Origin: Curtobacterium sp. MCJR17_055
GTDB taxonomy: Bacteria; Actinomycetota; Actinomycetes; Actinomycetales; Microbacteriaceae
NCBI RefSeq assembly: GCF_003224335.1
Contig: NZ_QKLF01000001.1
Span: 496,001-560,000 of the forward strand
Direction of reading: 5' to 3'
Length of the DNA: 64,000 nucleotides
Under the pieces are notes generated by a model, which saw nothing but the letters and a program-made list of their open reading frames with translations, was not told where the DNA came from and made no database searches. Below are positions 25,140-34,687 of this stretch, piece after piece. A program made the position numbers and the translations under genes. Position 1 is the stretch's first letter. The number at the start of each line of letters is the position of its first letter.

Positions 25140-28100
25140 TCAGACGGTGGTGGTGACGCGGGAGCCGCCTTCGGGCGTGCGTCGGACGGCGATCCGCTCG
25201 GGGATCCGCTGCTTGAGCTCCTCGACGTGGCTCACGATGCCGACCTGCCGTCCGCCCGCGGTCAGCCGTGACAGCTGTCCGATGACGTCGTCCAGGGTCT
25301 CCGGGTCGAGGGTGCCGAACCCCTCGTCGACGAACAGCGTGCCGAGCGACACCCCGCCCGCCTCCGCCTGCACGACGTCGGCGAGCCCGAGCGCCAGGCA
25401 CAGCGAGAACGTGAAGGTCTCACCACCGGACAGGCTCCTCGGGTCCCGGGTGCTGTCCGTCAGGTGGTCGCGGACCGCCAGTGCCAGGCCGGTCCGCCGG
25501 GCTCGGGTTCCGGTCTCCCGTTCGTCCGACGTCTCGAGTGCGAACCGTCCGGCGAGCATCGCCCGCAGCCGGTCGTTGGCTGCTGCGACGACGTCCTCGA
25601 ACCGCCGCATGAGCACGTAGGTCCCGAGCGTGATGCCGGTCGGGTTCGCGGTCGGTGCCGCGGTGGCGATGTCGGCGAGACGGACCACCGCGCGGCTCTC
25701 GGCGCTCGTGGTGTCCCGTGATCGGACCGCCCGTGCGAGGTCGGCGGCGCACCGCTCCGCAGCGGCGGCACGCTCGGCCGCGGCTGCTGCGGCTCGGGTG
25801 GCGTCGTCGAGGGCGGCGGCAGCGGCATCCCGGGCGCTCCGGGCGGCGTCGAGGTCGAGCACGACGCTGCCCTCGCCGTCCTCGCGCGCCGTCGTGGCCG
25901 CCAGGTCCTCCGCTGCCGCGACCACCGCCGGCTCCGCGAGTCCGGCCTCGACCACGGCCAGCTCCCGGTCCGCGGCGGCCACGAGCCCGCGGAGTCGATC
26001 CGCCTCGGTGCGGTCGAGGGCGGCGGCCCGTGCGGAGCCGACGTCGGTGAAGCCCTGCGCCTGGACGGCGGCGTCGACCTCGGCCTTGCGGTCGGCGACG
26101 TCCCGCTCGGCGGCGGTCACGCGGTCGTCCAGGTCCGCCACGGTACGGAGCACGGCGGCCACGGCCTCGACCCGTCCGACCAGGCCGGCCAGGGTCTCGT
26201 CGACGCCGGGGTCGATGGCGGTCCTCGCTTCCGACCCGGCACCTGCTGACTCGGCCTCGATGGCGACCGCGAGCACGGCCTGTCTCGCCGCCTGAACGCG
26301 CTGCTCGTCGTCGGCGATGCGAGCGCGGTCTCCGTCGACGCGGTCGGCGAGGATCCGACTGCGCGTGACGAGGTCGTGGTGGTCCTCCTCGAGCGACCGG
26401 GTCACCCGGTCGTGCGCCTGCAACCGATGCTCGTGCTCCTCGACGGCGTCGGCCGCGGCACGGGCTGCGTCAAGGCGGGCCTCCGCCTCGCTGCGCTGCC
26501 GAGCCACGGACGCGTCGTCGTGGTCACCGACGGCCTCGGTGAGGCGGACGAGCTCGGCACTGGAGACGGCGTGCTCGGCCGTCGCGGCGGCGAGGGCGCG
26601 CTCGGCGTCAGCGCGGGACGCAGCGGCGCGGTCGATCTGGTCGGCGCTCGGGTGGTCCTCCTGCGGCTGCGCCACGGCCGGGTGCTCGACCGCACCGCAG
26701 ACGGGGCAGACGTCGCCCGGGGTCAGCGCCGCGCCGAGTTCACCGGCCAGGCCGGCGATGCGGCGAGCCCGGAGGTCGTTCTCGACCGAGAGTGCGCCGG
26801 ACGCGGTGGCGGCCGCCTCGCTGACGGCGGCTGCGGTGTGCGCTGCGGTGTCGGCAGCGGCGGCCCGTGCGGCGAGCAGACGCGCGAGTTCCCGTGCGGT
26901 CTCGACCGCGCGTGCAGCAGCATCGGCATCGGCCGCGGTGTCGGCTGCCTGGCTCGCCGCGAGGACGATCGCGGCACGCTCGTCCGGCCGGGCAGCGAGT
27001 GCCTCGGCGGCGGTACCGATCCGGGTGCGCGTCCGTTCGAGCTCCTCGACCGCGGTCCCGACCGCGACCGTCCGGTCGGCGAGGGTCCGCTCGAGCTCGA
27101 CGAGGTGCCGGACGTCGGCGAGGACCGCCGCGAGCCGGTCGTGGGTCGCCCGGGGTGCCGGATCGGTGACCTCGTGCCGGTCGCGGACCGTCGAGCGCTC
27201 GCCCACCAGCGCGGTGAGGCGGTCCTCCGCCGAGGCGGCGCCGTCCGCGACCGCCACGACCACGGCGGCGTGGTCCGCGAGGACGAGGGCGGTCCGGTGC
27301 TCGGCGACGGCCTGCACTCCGGCGGCGATGGCGTCCTGGCGGGCGAGCAGGTCACGGCGCCGGTCGACGGCCGCCTGGCGCGCGGTCAGGTCCTGCAGGT
27401 GGGCGACGGTGTGCTGTGCGGTGGCCGCGGCGCGGGCGCGTGCGTCCTCGTGCGCGGCCGCGGTCCGGTGCAGCACGGCCACGACGTCGCCGGCGGTCGA
27501 CTCGTCGGCGTCGTCGTCCCCGGAGGCCTGGCTGAACCGGCCGAGCGCGTCGCGCACCCGGGCGTCCGCCGCCTCGACCTCGGCGACCGCAGCCCGTCGC
27601 CGCGCCGCGAGTTCGTCGGCGGTCCGGTCGTAGACCGCGGTCCCGAAGAGCGACTGCAGGAGCTTCCGACGGTCCTCACCGGGAGCGCGGAGGAACTTCG
27701 CGAACTCCCCCTGGGGCAGCACGACGGTCTGCAGGAACTGGTCGCGGTTCAGGCCGACGACGCGGGCGACCTCGGCGCCGATCTCCGGCGCCCGGTGGGA
27801 CAGCGGTTCGCCGACCAGGTCCGACGGGTCGGCGAGTCGCCAGAGCTGCGCGGACGCCTGCTGCCGGATCGTGCCGCTCCCCCGTTGCTTCGGACGGTCG
27901 TAGGGCGGCGTGCGACGGACGCGGTACACGCCCGCACCCGTCTCGAACACCAGGTCCACGAAGGGCTCGACGGCGGGGTCGGCGTGCTGGCTGTGCAGTC
28001 GATCGGCACTGGCGTCACTGCCGGCGAGGCCGCCGAAGAGCGCGTACACGACCGCGTCGATGATCGTGGACTTCCCGGATCCGGTGGGACCCTCGAGCAG

Positions 28101-28193
28101 GAACACCCCGGACGCGGCGAGCGAGGCGAAGTCGATCGAGACGAGGTCCGGGTACGGGCCGACGGCGCGGAGGTCGAGGCGGTGCAGGTACAT
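25140..28193 (-). CDS. sbcC: SbcC, ATPase subunit of the SbcCD nuclease
   Basis: A 1017-residue SMC-like ATPase that with SbcD trims hairpins and protein-blocked DNA ends. Walker A GPTGSGKST lies near residue 35-43; the Q-loop region FLQTVVLPQGEFAKFL follows. Two long Ala/Arg/Glu-rich coiled coils flank a zinc hook CPVCG near residue 510. The signature LSGGETF and Walker B TLFVDEGFGTLD are near the C terminus. The ATG shares one base with the sbcD stop (TGATG), so the two are coupled. Confidence 0.94.
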   Translation of the reverse strand: MYLHRLDLRAVGPYPDLVSIDFASLAASGVFLLEGPTGSGKSTIIDAVVYALFGGLAGSDASADRLHSQHADPAVEPFVDLVFETGAGVYRVRRTPPYDRPKQRGSGTIRQQASAQLWRLADPSDLVGEPLSHRAPEIGAEVARVVGLNRDQFLQTVVLPQGEFAKFLRAPGEDRRKLLQSLFGTAVYDRTADELAARRRAAVAEVEAADARVRDALGRFSQASGDDDADESTAGDVVAVLHRTAAAHEDARARAAATAQHTVAHLQDLTARQAAVDRRRDLLARQDAIAAGVQAVAEHRTALVLADHAAVVVAVADGAASAEDRLTALVGERSTVRDRHEVTDPAPRATHDRLAAVLADVRHLVELERTLADRTVAVGTAVEELERTRTRIGTAAEALAARPDERAAIVLAASQAADTAADADAAARAVETARELARLLAARAAAADTAAHTAAAVSEAAATASGALSVENDLRARRIAGLAGELGAALTPGDVCPVCGAVEHPAVAQPQEDHPSADQIDRAAASRADAERALAAATAEHAVSSAELVRLTEAVGDHDDASVARQRSEAEARLDAARAAADAVEEHEHRLQAHDRVTRSLEEDHHDLVTRSRILADRVDGDRARIADDEQRVQAARQAVLAVAIEAESAGAGSEARTAIDPGVDETLAGLVGRVEAVAAVLRTVADLDDRVTAAERDVADRKAEVDAAVQAQGFTDVGSARAAALDRTEADRLRGLVAAADRELAVVEAGLAEPAVVAAAEDLAATTAREDGEGSVVLDLDAARSARDAAAAALDDATRAAAAAAERAAAAERCAADLARAVRSRDTTSAESRAVVRLADIATAAPTANPTGITLGTYVLMRRFEDVVAAANDRLRAMLAGRFALETSDERETGTRARRTGLALAVRDHLTDSTRDPRSLSGGETFTFSLCLALGLADVVQAEAGGVSLGTLFVDEGFGTLDPETLDDVIGQLSRLTAGGRQVGIVSHVEELKQRIPERIAVRRTPEGGSRVTTTV

Positions 28194-29362
28194 CAGCGTG
28201 CTCCCTGCTCGGCCAGGGCGGCCGCTGCCGATTCGTAGGCGTCGCGCAGGATCCCGAGTTCCACGTCGTCCGGACGGCCGCCGGTGGCGTAGGTCACGAA
28301 GTCCGCGGCGACCTCGACCGGGTCGGACGTCGCGCTGACGGCTCGCGCCGGTGTCCGGTCGGGGACGTCTGCGGGCTCGTGCGTGATGGCGAGGGCGTGC
28401 GGGAAGCGGTCCTTCACCCGGGCGTAGAGACGCTCCGGGTGCACGGTGTCCGTCACGGCGACCCGCACCCATGCGTCGGCGTGCTCCGCGAACACCCCGG
28501 ACTCGATCTGGGCGATGCTGCCGCGCACGTCGACGAGCCGGCGCGGTACGGGCGTCGGGAGGAGGTCGACCGTCACGGCCCCGTCGGCCGCGAGCTCGAC
28601 GAGCGTCACGGACTTGGTGTGGTTCCGCTCGCCGAACGAGAAGGCCAGGGGGGATCCGGCGTACCGGATACGGTCGCCTGCACCGACGCGCTGCGGCCCG
28701 TGCAGGTGTCCGAGGGCGACGTAGTCCACGCCGTCGAAGGTGGACTCGGCGACCCGGTCGACGCCCCCGACGCGGATGTCCTGCTCGCTGTCGCTCGGCA
28801 GCGCGCCGCCGACGAAGGCGTGCGCGACGACCACCGACCGGGTGCCGGGGCGTTCCGCGAGGTCGCGCCGCACGCGGTCCATCGCCGCGCCGACGACGGC
28901 CTGGTGCGAGCGGGCGAGCGGCTCGTCGGGCACGGGCGCGAGCGCGTACCGCACCATGTCGGGCTGGAGGTAGGGGATGCCGTACACCGCGACCGGACCG
29001 CCGCCGTCGTCGGTGTCGACCAGCACCGGCTCCGCGAGCCGGGACGGCTCGGCGAGGATCCGGACCCGGTCGCTCATGACGCCCGCACCGAATCCGAGTC
29101 GGACCGCGGAGTCGTGGTTGCCCGGGGTCACGACGACGGTCGCCGTCTCCGCGAGGTGTTCGAGGACGTGGGACAGCATGCGGACTGCCTCGACCGGCGG
29201 GATCGCCCGGTCGTAAACGTCCCCCGCGACCACCACGAGGTCGACCGACCGCTCGCGGACGACCTGCACGAGGTGGTCGAGGAACGCCGCCTGGTGCTCC
29301 AGCAGGTCCGCACCGAGGAGGGTGCGCCCGAGGTGCCAGTCGCCGGTGTGCAGGATCCGCAT
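28193..29362 (-). CDS. sbcD: SbcD, exonuclease subunit of SbcCD
   Basis: A 389-residue metallophosphoesterase, the nuclease partner of SbcC. The Mre11-type metal motifs are in order: DWHLG at residues 8-12, GDVYDR, GNHDS, the AHAF histidine, and GHLH. ATG 29362 follows TACCGT (29370-29375, minus strand) by seven bases, so the operon mRNA is leaderless. It is divergent from the DinB-like gene. Confidence 0.94.
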   Translation of the reverse strand: MRILHTGDWHLGRTLLGADLLEHQAAFLDHLVQVVRERSVDLVVVAGDVYDRAIPPVEAVRMLSHVLEHLAETATVVVTPGNHDSAVRLGFGAGVMSDRVRILAEPSRLAEPVLVDTDDGGGPVAVYGIPYLQPDMVRYALAPVPDEPLARSHQAVVGAAMDRVRRDLAERPGTRSVVVAHAFVGGALPSDSEQDIRVGGVDRVAESTFDGVDYVALGHLHGPQRVGAGDRIRYAGSPLAFSFGERNHTKSVTLVELAADGAVTVDLLPTPVPRRLVDVRGSIAQIESGVFAEHADAWVRVAVTDTVHPERLYARVKDRFPHALAITHEPADVPDRTPARAVSATSDPVEVAADFVTYATGGRPDDVELGILRDAYESAAAALAEQGAR

Positions 29363-29472
29363 GTGAGCCACGGTAACGGCCGCCGGGGACATCCCGGACG
29401 CCCACGCTGACCCTGTGGAGGACCGGACGACCGCGGGCACCGGTGGACGACCGGCGGCGTACGGTCGGACAC

Positions 29473-29985
29473 ATGACCACTCCCGCCGAACTCCTCGTCG
29501 AAGCGTTCTCCCGCGTGCCCGAGACCGTCGGACGCGCCGTCGACGGCCTGTCGGAGGACCAGCTCGCGTCCCGACCGGCCGCCGGGGCGAACACGCTCGC
29601 CTGGCTCGCCTGGCACATCGCCCGCGGTCAGGACGCCCAGGTCGCCGCCCTCGCCGGTACCGAACAGGTGTGGACGGCGGACGGCTGGGTCGAACGCTTC
29701 GGTCTGCCCTTCCCCGCCGAGGCGCTCGGGTACGGCATGTCCCGCGACGACGTCGGTCGCGTCCGCGCGTCGGCGGCACTCCTCACCGGGTACCTCGACG
29801 CGGTGCACGCGCGCACGGTCGCGTACCTGCAGACGCTCTCGCCGGAGGACCTCGAGACCGTCGTCGACGACTCGTACGACCCGCCCGTGACCGTCGGTGT
29901 GCGGCTCGTGAGCATCCTCGACGACTGCATCCAGCACGCCGGCCAGGCCGGCTACGCCCGGGGCGTGCTCTTCTTCAACCGCTGA
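29473..29985 (+). CDS. DinB / DUF664 family protein (mycothiol-dependent enzyme-like)
   Basis: A 170-residue four-helix protein of the DinB-like fold. Histidines that can form the metal site lie in AWLAWHIARGQD and in CIQHAGQAGYARG near the C terminus. Actinobacterial members are often mycothiol-dependent maleylpyruvate isomerase-like or DUF664 proteins, so a thiol-transfer or detoxification role is possible. ATG 29473 follows TACGGT (29460-29465) by seven bases. Confidence 0.82.
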   Translation: MTTPAELLVEAFSRVPETVGRAVDGLSEDQLASRPAAGANTLAWLAWHIARGQDAQVAALAGTEQVWTADGWVERFGLPFPAEALGYGMSRDDVGRVRASAALLTGYLDAVHARTVAYLQTLSPEDLETVVDDSYDPPVTVGVRLVSILDDCIQHAGQAGYARGVLFFNR

Positions 29986-30137
29986 CGATCCCCGCGACAC
30001 GCAACCCCGGCGACCTGACGCAACGCCGTCGCGTTGCGCGTCGTCGCCCTCGTTGCGTTCCGCGGGGACGACGGACAGGAGGTGGGCCCCACCAGCAGGT
30101 TCCGACACGACGCGCCAGCGGCGTGGCGGCCGTGCCT

Positions 30138-30169
30138 GGAGGGACGGTACCAGCTGGTACCGGGCCTCC
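30138..30169. terminator. bidirectional terminator, GGAGGCCCG-type inverted repeat
   Basis: Between the convergent DinB-like and helicase genes. The 16-base arms GGAGGGACGGTACCAG (30138-30153) and CTGGTACCGGGCCTCC (30154-30169) match at 14 positions and contain a perfect 16-bp palindrome GGTACCAGCTGGTACC. The other ~150 bases of this gap hold an imperfect CAACGC/GCGTTG hairpin near 30014-30040. Confidence 0.65.
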
Positions 30170-30187
30170 TGTGCGCGCGTGGTCGGG

Positions 30188-32353
30188 TCAGCGCGCGGCG
30201 AGCTCCGCGATGATGCGGTCGCCGGGGCCGCTCTCGACGAGGTCCGCCTCGATCTCCGCGTGCTCGAGGATGCCCTCGATCTTGCGGCGACGGCCGCGCG
30301 GGACGATCGTGACGACGGTGCCCTCCTTGCCGGCACGGCCCGTACGGCCGGACCGGTGCATGTACGCCTTGTAGTCGTCCGGGGCGTCGGCCTGCACGAC
30401 GAGCGAGACGTCGTCGACGTGGATGCCGCGGGCCGCCACGTCGGTGGCGACGAGCACGTTCACGCGGCCACTGGTGAGCAGCTGCAGGTTGCGCGTGCGT
30501 CGCGATTGGTTGAGGTCGCCGTGCAGCGACGTCGCGCGGATGCCGGCGTCCTCGAACTGGTCGGCGAGACGCTCGGCGTAGGCGCGGGTCCGGGCGAAGA
30601 CGATGGTCTTGCCCTCACCGGCGACGAGCTCCTCGAGGACGCGGTCCTTGTCGCGCTGCTCGACCACGAGCACGCGGTGGTCGATGGTCGAGGACGCCTG
30701 GTCCTCACCCGCGACCTCGTGCACGCTCGGCTCGTGCAGGAACTCCTCGACGAGCGCTGCCACCTGGGTGTCGAGCGTCGCGCTGAACAGGAGCTTCTGC
30801 GCGCGGTTGCCCTGCGGGGTGACCTCGGCCGTCGCGGAGAGGATCTCCTGGACGGGCTCGAGGAACCCGAGGTCGCACATGTGGTCGGCCTCGTCGAGGA
30901 CGGAGATGATGACCTCGCTGAGGTCGAGCGTCCCCTTCTTCATGAGGTCCTGGACACGGCCCGGGGTGCCGACGATGATGTCGACGCCACGCTGGAGGGC
31001 ACCCTCCTGGCGGCCGTAGGGCACACCGCCGTAGATCTGCGTCGTGAACAGGCCGACCGACCGGGCGATCGGCTGCACCGTGCGGTCGATCTGCAGGGCG
31101 AGCTCGCGCGTCGGGGCGAGGATGAGCGCACGGGGGGCGCGGCCCATCTTGCGCTTCGTGCCGCCGCCGTGCTCCATGAGCTTCTCGACCAGCGGCGCAC
31201 CGAACGCGATCGTCTTGCCCGACCCGGTGCGGCCTCGGCCGAGGACGTCCTTGCCGGCCAGGACGTCGGGGATCGTCGCCGCCTGGATCGGGAACGGGCT
31301 GCTCGCACCGAGTTCGGCCAGCGCGCGGGAGATGTTGCCGCCGATGCCGAGGTCGCCGAAGGTCACGCCCTCGACGTCCGCGGCCACGATCGACTCGGCC
31401 TGGAGCTTCTCGAGCTTGACGTCGTCGGCCGGGACGAAGTGGCCGCGAGGAGCGTCGTCACGACGCGGGGCGCGGTCGCGGTCGTCACGGTCGAAGCGAC
31501 GGGGCGCACGCTCATCGCTGTCACGACGCGGGGCGCGATCGCTGCGGTCGAACGATCGCGGCGCGCGGTCGTCACGGTCGAAGCGACGCGGCGCACGGTC
31601 GTCACGGTCGAAACGACGCGGCGCACGCTCGTCGCTGTCACGACGCGGCGCACGGTCATCACGGTTGAAGCTGCGCGGCGCGCGGTCATCGCGATCGAAG
31701 CGACGGGGGCCGCGGTCATCGGCGTCACGACGCGGCGCGCGGTCGTCACGGTCGAAGCGACGCGGCGCACGCTCTTCGCTGTCACGACGCGGCGCACGGT
31801 CATCACGGTTGGAGCTGCGCGGGGCGCGGTCGTCACGGTCGAAGCGACGCGGCGCACGCTCGTCGCTGTCACGGCGCGGAGCACGGTCGTTACGGTCGAA
31901 CGAACGCGGCGCACGCTCGTCGCGGTCGAACCGACGAGGAGCACGGTCGTCGCTGTCACGGCGCGGAGCACTGGGCCCCTGCGAGCCGGTTCCGGCGCGA
32001 CGCGGAGCCTGCGGAGCGTCGGGACGGCCGTGCGAGTAGGGAGCGTTGCGGTCGAACGAGCGCGGCGCACGCTCGTCGCGGTCCGAACCGCGCGCGGGGC
32101 GGCCCGCACCGCGCGGCTCCCACGCAGGGCGGCTGCCGCGGCTGTCGCGCGGCTCCCAGTTCGGGCGCTCGCCCGAGGACGGACGGGAACGACGCTCGTC
32201 GGCGTCCCAGCGCTGCTTCTGGCGGGGAGCCGTCGGCTCGGCAGCGCGGAAGCCGCGGTGCTTGGCGCTGCGAGCGGCAGGGGTGCCGTTCGGGTGGCGC
32301 GTGCGGTCGGTGCGGTCGGCGCGGGAGTTCGCGCCCTTGTCGTACGGGGCCAT
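30188..32353 (-). CDS. DEAD-box RNA helicase with long Arg-rich N-terminal repeat domain
   Basis: A 721-residue helicase. Residues ~88-300 are a disordered domain of about eighteen RAPR-centred repeats (RAPRRFDRDD, RAPRRDSDE), strongly charged and Arg/Asp-rich. The helicase core follows: Q-motif region 331-357, Walker A GRTGSGKT (Lys380), PTRELA, TPGR, DEAD 487-490, SAT 524-526 and motif VI HRSGRTGRAG from His666. Most related bacterial helicases carry such tails at the C terminus; here the core ends soon after motif VI. Such Arg-rich repeats usually bind RNA and can form condensates, as inference. The leader is long and the gene may be cold- or stress-regulated. GGAAAG precedes the ATG. Confidence 0.9.
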   Translation of the reverse strand: MAPYDKGANSRADRTDRTRHPNGTPAARSAKHRGFRAAEPTAPRQKQRWDADERRSRPSSGERPNWEPRDSRGSRPAWEPRGAGRPARGSDRDERAPRSFDRNAPYSHGRPDAPQAPRRAGTGSQGPSAPRRDSDDRAPRRFDRDERAPRSFDRNDRAPRRDSDERAPRRFDRDDRAPRSSNRDDRAPRRDSEERAPRRFDRDDRAPRRDADDRGPRRFDRDDRAPRSFNRDDRAPRRDSDERAPRRFDRDDRAPRRFDRDDRAPRSFDRSDRAPRRDSDERAPRRFDRDDRDRAPRRDDAPRGHFVPADDVKLEKLQAESIVAADVEGVTFGDLGIGGNISRALAELGASSPFPIQAATIPDVLAGKDVLGRGRTGSGKTIAFGAPLVEKLMEHGGGTKRKMGRAPRALILAPTRELALQIDRTVQPIARSVGLFTTQIYGGVPYGRQEGALQRGVDIIVGTPGRVQDLMKKGTLDLSEVIISVLDEADHMCDLGFLEPVQEILSATAEVTPQGNRAQKLLFSATLDTQVAALVEEFLHEPSVHEVAGEDQASSTIDHRVLVVEQRDKDRVLEELVAGEGKTIVFARTRAYAERLADQFEDAGIRATSLHGDLNQSRRTRNLQLLTSGRVNVLVATDVAARGIHVDDVSLVVQADAPDDYKAYMHRSGRTGRAGKEGTVVTIVPRGRRRKIEGILEHAEIEADLVESGPGDRIIAELAAR
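31454..32092. repeat. 27/30-bp tandem repeats encoding the helicase N-terminal domain
   Basis: About eighteen units alternating between 30 bp (RAPRRFDRDD) and 27 bp (RAPRRDSDE) encode residues 88-300 of the helicase. Units are near-identical in protein but vary in synonymous positions, which suggests selection on the peptide rather than recent duplication alone. Confidence 0.85.
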
Positions 32354-32555
32354 GTGTTCTTTCCGGGGTGCAGACGTACCACGCAGCCCGGCAGCGACAT
32401 CGGCGGGGGCGGCTCGTGGAAAGGGGGTTCATCGCAACGTCGATCGACGCGATTCCAGCCCTCGAACTACACAACACCCAAACACGTCCGCGGCTCGCGG
32501 CCGCGGTGTCGAAGGCCGACCGATCAAGCATACGCGACCCGGCCCCGTCAGACCA
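32354..32555 (-). promoter_or_regulatory. promoter and long leader of the DEAD-box helicase gene
   Basis: A TATGCT -10 box (32527-32532, minus strand) with a weak TGGTCT -35 box 17 bases upstream predicts a leader of about 165 bases. The leader contains a 7-bp hairpin CCGCGGC/GCCGCGG (32488-32506) and a 12-bp palindrome CGTCGATCGACG (32438-32449). Long structured leaders are typical of cold-shock helicase genes; there is no gene in this 259-base gap. Confidence 0.5.
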
Positions 32556-32612
32556 GCCCCGTCGACCGGTGGGATCGGAGGCGGAAGTGGGACGGGCCTC
32601 CCGGCGGTCGGG

Positions 32613-33467
32613 TCAGGACTCGGCGAGCCGCTGGCGCTGCTCGGCCACGTCGAAGTCCGCCGCGGGCCACGAGAGGTGCATGTCCTCGAGGGCGCGCAGC
32701 AGGAGCTGCTGGATGGCGAGACGGGCGTACCACTTGCGGTTCGCCGGCACGACGTACCACGGGGCCTCCGGTGTCGCGGTGCGGTCGAAGACCACCTGGT
32801 ACGCGTCCTGGTAGTCGTCCCAGAGCAGGCGGTCGTCGATGTCGCCCGGGTTGAACTTCCAGTGCTTGTCCGGCCGGTCGAGGCGGTCGCCGAGTCGTTC
32901 GCGCTGCTCGTCCTTCGAGATGTGCAGCATCACCTTGATGATCGTCGTGCCCTGCTCGGTGAGCCGGCGCTCGAAGTCGACGATCGCGCCGTAGCGCCGT
33001 TCGATCTCGTCCGGTCCGGCGAACTGCCGGACACGCTGGACCAGCACGTCCTCGTAGTGGGAGCGGTCGAAGACGCCGAGCTGTCCCGCGTCCGGCAACT
33101 GCCGTTCGACGCGCCAGAGGAAGTCGTGCTCGCGCTCCTCAGCGGTGGGGGCCTTGAAACCCGCGTAGCGCACGCCGTTGGGGTCGACCGCGCCGACCAC
33201 GTGGGACACGATGCCGCCCTTGCCCGCGGTGTCCATCGCCTGCAGGACGAGCAGCACACGGCGCTGGTCCCCCGCCGTCGCCGCTGCCCAGAGCCGTTCC
33301 TGCAGGGCCGCCAGGCGGGAGGCGCCCGCGGCGAGCGCTTCCAGCCCGTCGATTCTGCGGCCCGGGAACCCCGGGGTGGCGTCGGGGTCGACCGTGTCGA
33401 GCCGGAACCCCGAGCCGACGCGCAGGAGCGGCTCGGGGTCGGCGTTCCAGGACTTCTGACGGCTCAC
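32613..33467 (-). CDS. polyphosphate kinase 2 family protein
   Basis: A 284-residue P-loop kinase using polyphosphate to phosphorylate nucleotides. Walker A QAMDTAGKGG lies at residues 76-85 and the second signature FDRSHYEDVLVQRV at 133-146, with RRYGAIVDFER in the lid. GTG 33467 is preferred because AGGAGG lies 5 bases upstream; ATG 33494 would add nine residues without a better site. Whether it acts on ADP (class I), AMP (class II) or both cannot be told by eye. Confidence 0.9.
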   Translation of the reverse strand: MSRQKSWNADPEPLLRVGSGFRLDTVDPDATPGFPGRRIDGLEALAAGASRLAALQERLWAAATAGDQRRVLLVLQAMDTAGKGGIVSHVVGAVDPNGVRYAGFKAPTAEEREHDFLWRVERQLPDAGQLGVFDRSHYEDVLVQRVRQFAGPDEIERRYGAIVDFERRLTEQGTTIIKVMLHISKDEQRERLGDRLDRPDKHWKFNPGDIDDRLLWDDYQDAYQVVFDRTATPEAPWYVVPANRKWYARLAIQQLLLRALEDMHLSWPAADFDVAEQRQRLAES

Positions 33468-33531
33468 GGGTCCTCCTGCGGATCTCGCGTCCATCCTGGC
33501 ACCCCCACCTGCCCATGTACCGTGGCTGGCG

Positions 33532-34545
33532 ATGAAGTCCGGCCGCCGTACCCTGCTCGCGCTCGTCGCCGCGGCCGCGGTCGTCGGCGCAGCGGCGTCG
33601 TGCACCGTCGACGGGACCGGGGACGGGAACAGCACCGTCACCGCCGACCCCGTCATCTACCCGCTGTCGTTGGAGTACCACGGCATCGACGTCGTGCCGG
33701 ACGTGCCGTACGGGCAGGACCCCCTGCAGCAGCTCGACGTGTGCCTGCCGGCCGACAGTCCGCCCGAGAGCACGTCCACGCCCACCCCGATGCCGACGCC
33801 GACCGCGCCGGCATCCGAGGAGCCGGACCGCGTCGAGGTCGGTTCGCGCCCTGCCGTGATGATGATCCACGGCGGCAGCTGGTCCCACGGCGACAAGGCC
33901 ACGGCGGCGTACCGGTCGGTCTGTCAGTTCCTGGCGTCCGAGGGGTTCGTGACGTTCAACGTCGACTACCGCCTCGCACCGACCGACCCGTTCCCGGCCG
34001 GTCTCGACGACGTCCGTCGCGCGCTCGACTTCGTCTTCCGGCCGACCACCATGCAGACGTACGACGTCGACCCGGACCGGGTCGGGGTGTTCGGTGGCAG
34101 CGCCGGCGGCAACCTGGCCGCGCTCCTGGCCGTCGAGGACCACGAGTCGAGCGCCTACGCCGACGGCTCCCGCATCCGGGCGGTCGTCGACCTGAGCGGG
34201 CCGACCGACCTCACGGTCCGGTCCACCGGTGCTGAGGGGGTCGCTGCCTCGTTCCAGCGGAAGCAGTTGCTGTACCTCGGGTGCGAGTCGTACCGGTCGT
34301 GCCCGGCGGCCGGACGAGCGTCGCCGATGTACCAGGTGACGCAGGAGACCGCGCCGTTCTTCATCGGGCACTCCACCGACGAGTTCATCCCGCTGTGGGA
34401 GTCGCAGCGCTTCGCGACGACCCTGCGCGACCACGGCGTCCCGGTGACGTTCGTCGCTGTGCAGGGGTCGGCGCACTCGATCGCGCAGCTCGACCGGGCG
34501 ATGAGCCGGCGGGTCACGGCGTTCCTGCGCGACAACCTGGGCTGA
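33532..34545 (+). CDS. secreted lipoprotein alpha/beta hydrolase (esterase/BD-FAE-like)
   Basis: A 337-residue protein. Residues 1-23 form a signal peptide ending in AAS with lipobox Cys24, so the enzyme is probably a lipoprotein on the outer face of the membrane. A Pro/Thr-rich spacer (about 78-95) precedes the hydrolase domain. Oxyanion motif HGGSW (His113), nucleophile GGSAGG with Ser190, and a C-terminal His in GSAHSIAQ are seen. ATG 33532 follows TACCGT (33518-33523) by eight bases. Confidence 0.85.
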   Translation: MKSGRRTLLALVAAAAVVGAAASCTVDGTGDGNSTVTADPVIYPLSLEYHGIDVVPDVPYGQDPLQQLDVCLPADSPPESTSTPTPMPTPTAPASEEPDRVEVGSRPAVMMIHGGSWSHGDKATAAYRSVCQFLASEGFVTFNVDYRLAPTDPFPAGLDDVRRALDFVFRPTTMQTYDVDPDRVGVFGGSAGGNLAALLAVEDHESSAYADGSRIRAVVDLSGPTDLTVRSTGAEGVAASFQRKQLLYLGCESYRSCPAAGRASPMYQVTQETAPFFIGHSTDEFIPLWESQRFATTLRDHGVPVTFVAVQGSAHSIAQLDRAMSRRVTAFLRDNLG

Positions 34546-34687
34546 CGCTGACGCTGACGCTGACGCCGGCGCCGTCCGGCCCGGCTGACCGTTCCCCGGG
34601 GTGACGTGCTCCGGGGTGACGTGCCCCGCACGGGTGGCACCCGGAGCGGGACTGTCGATGATGTCGACGGATCGTCAGGCTTGGCGG

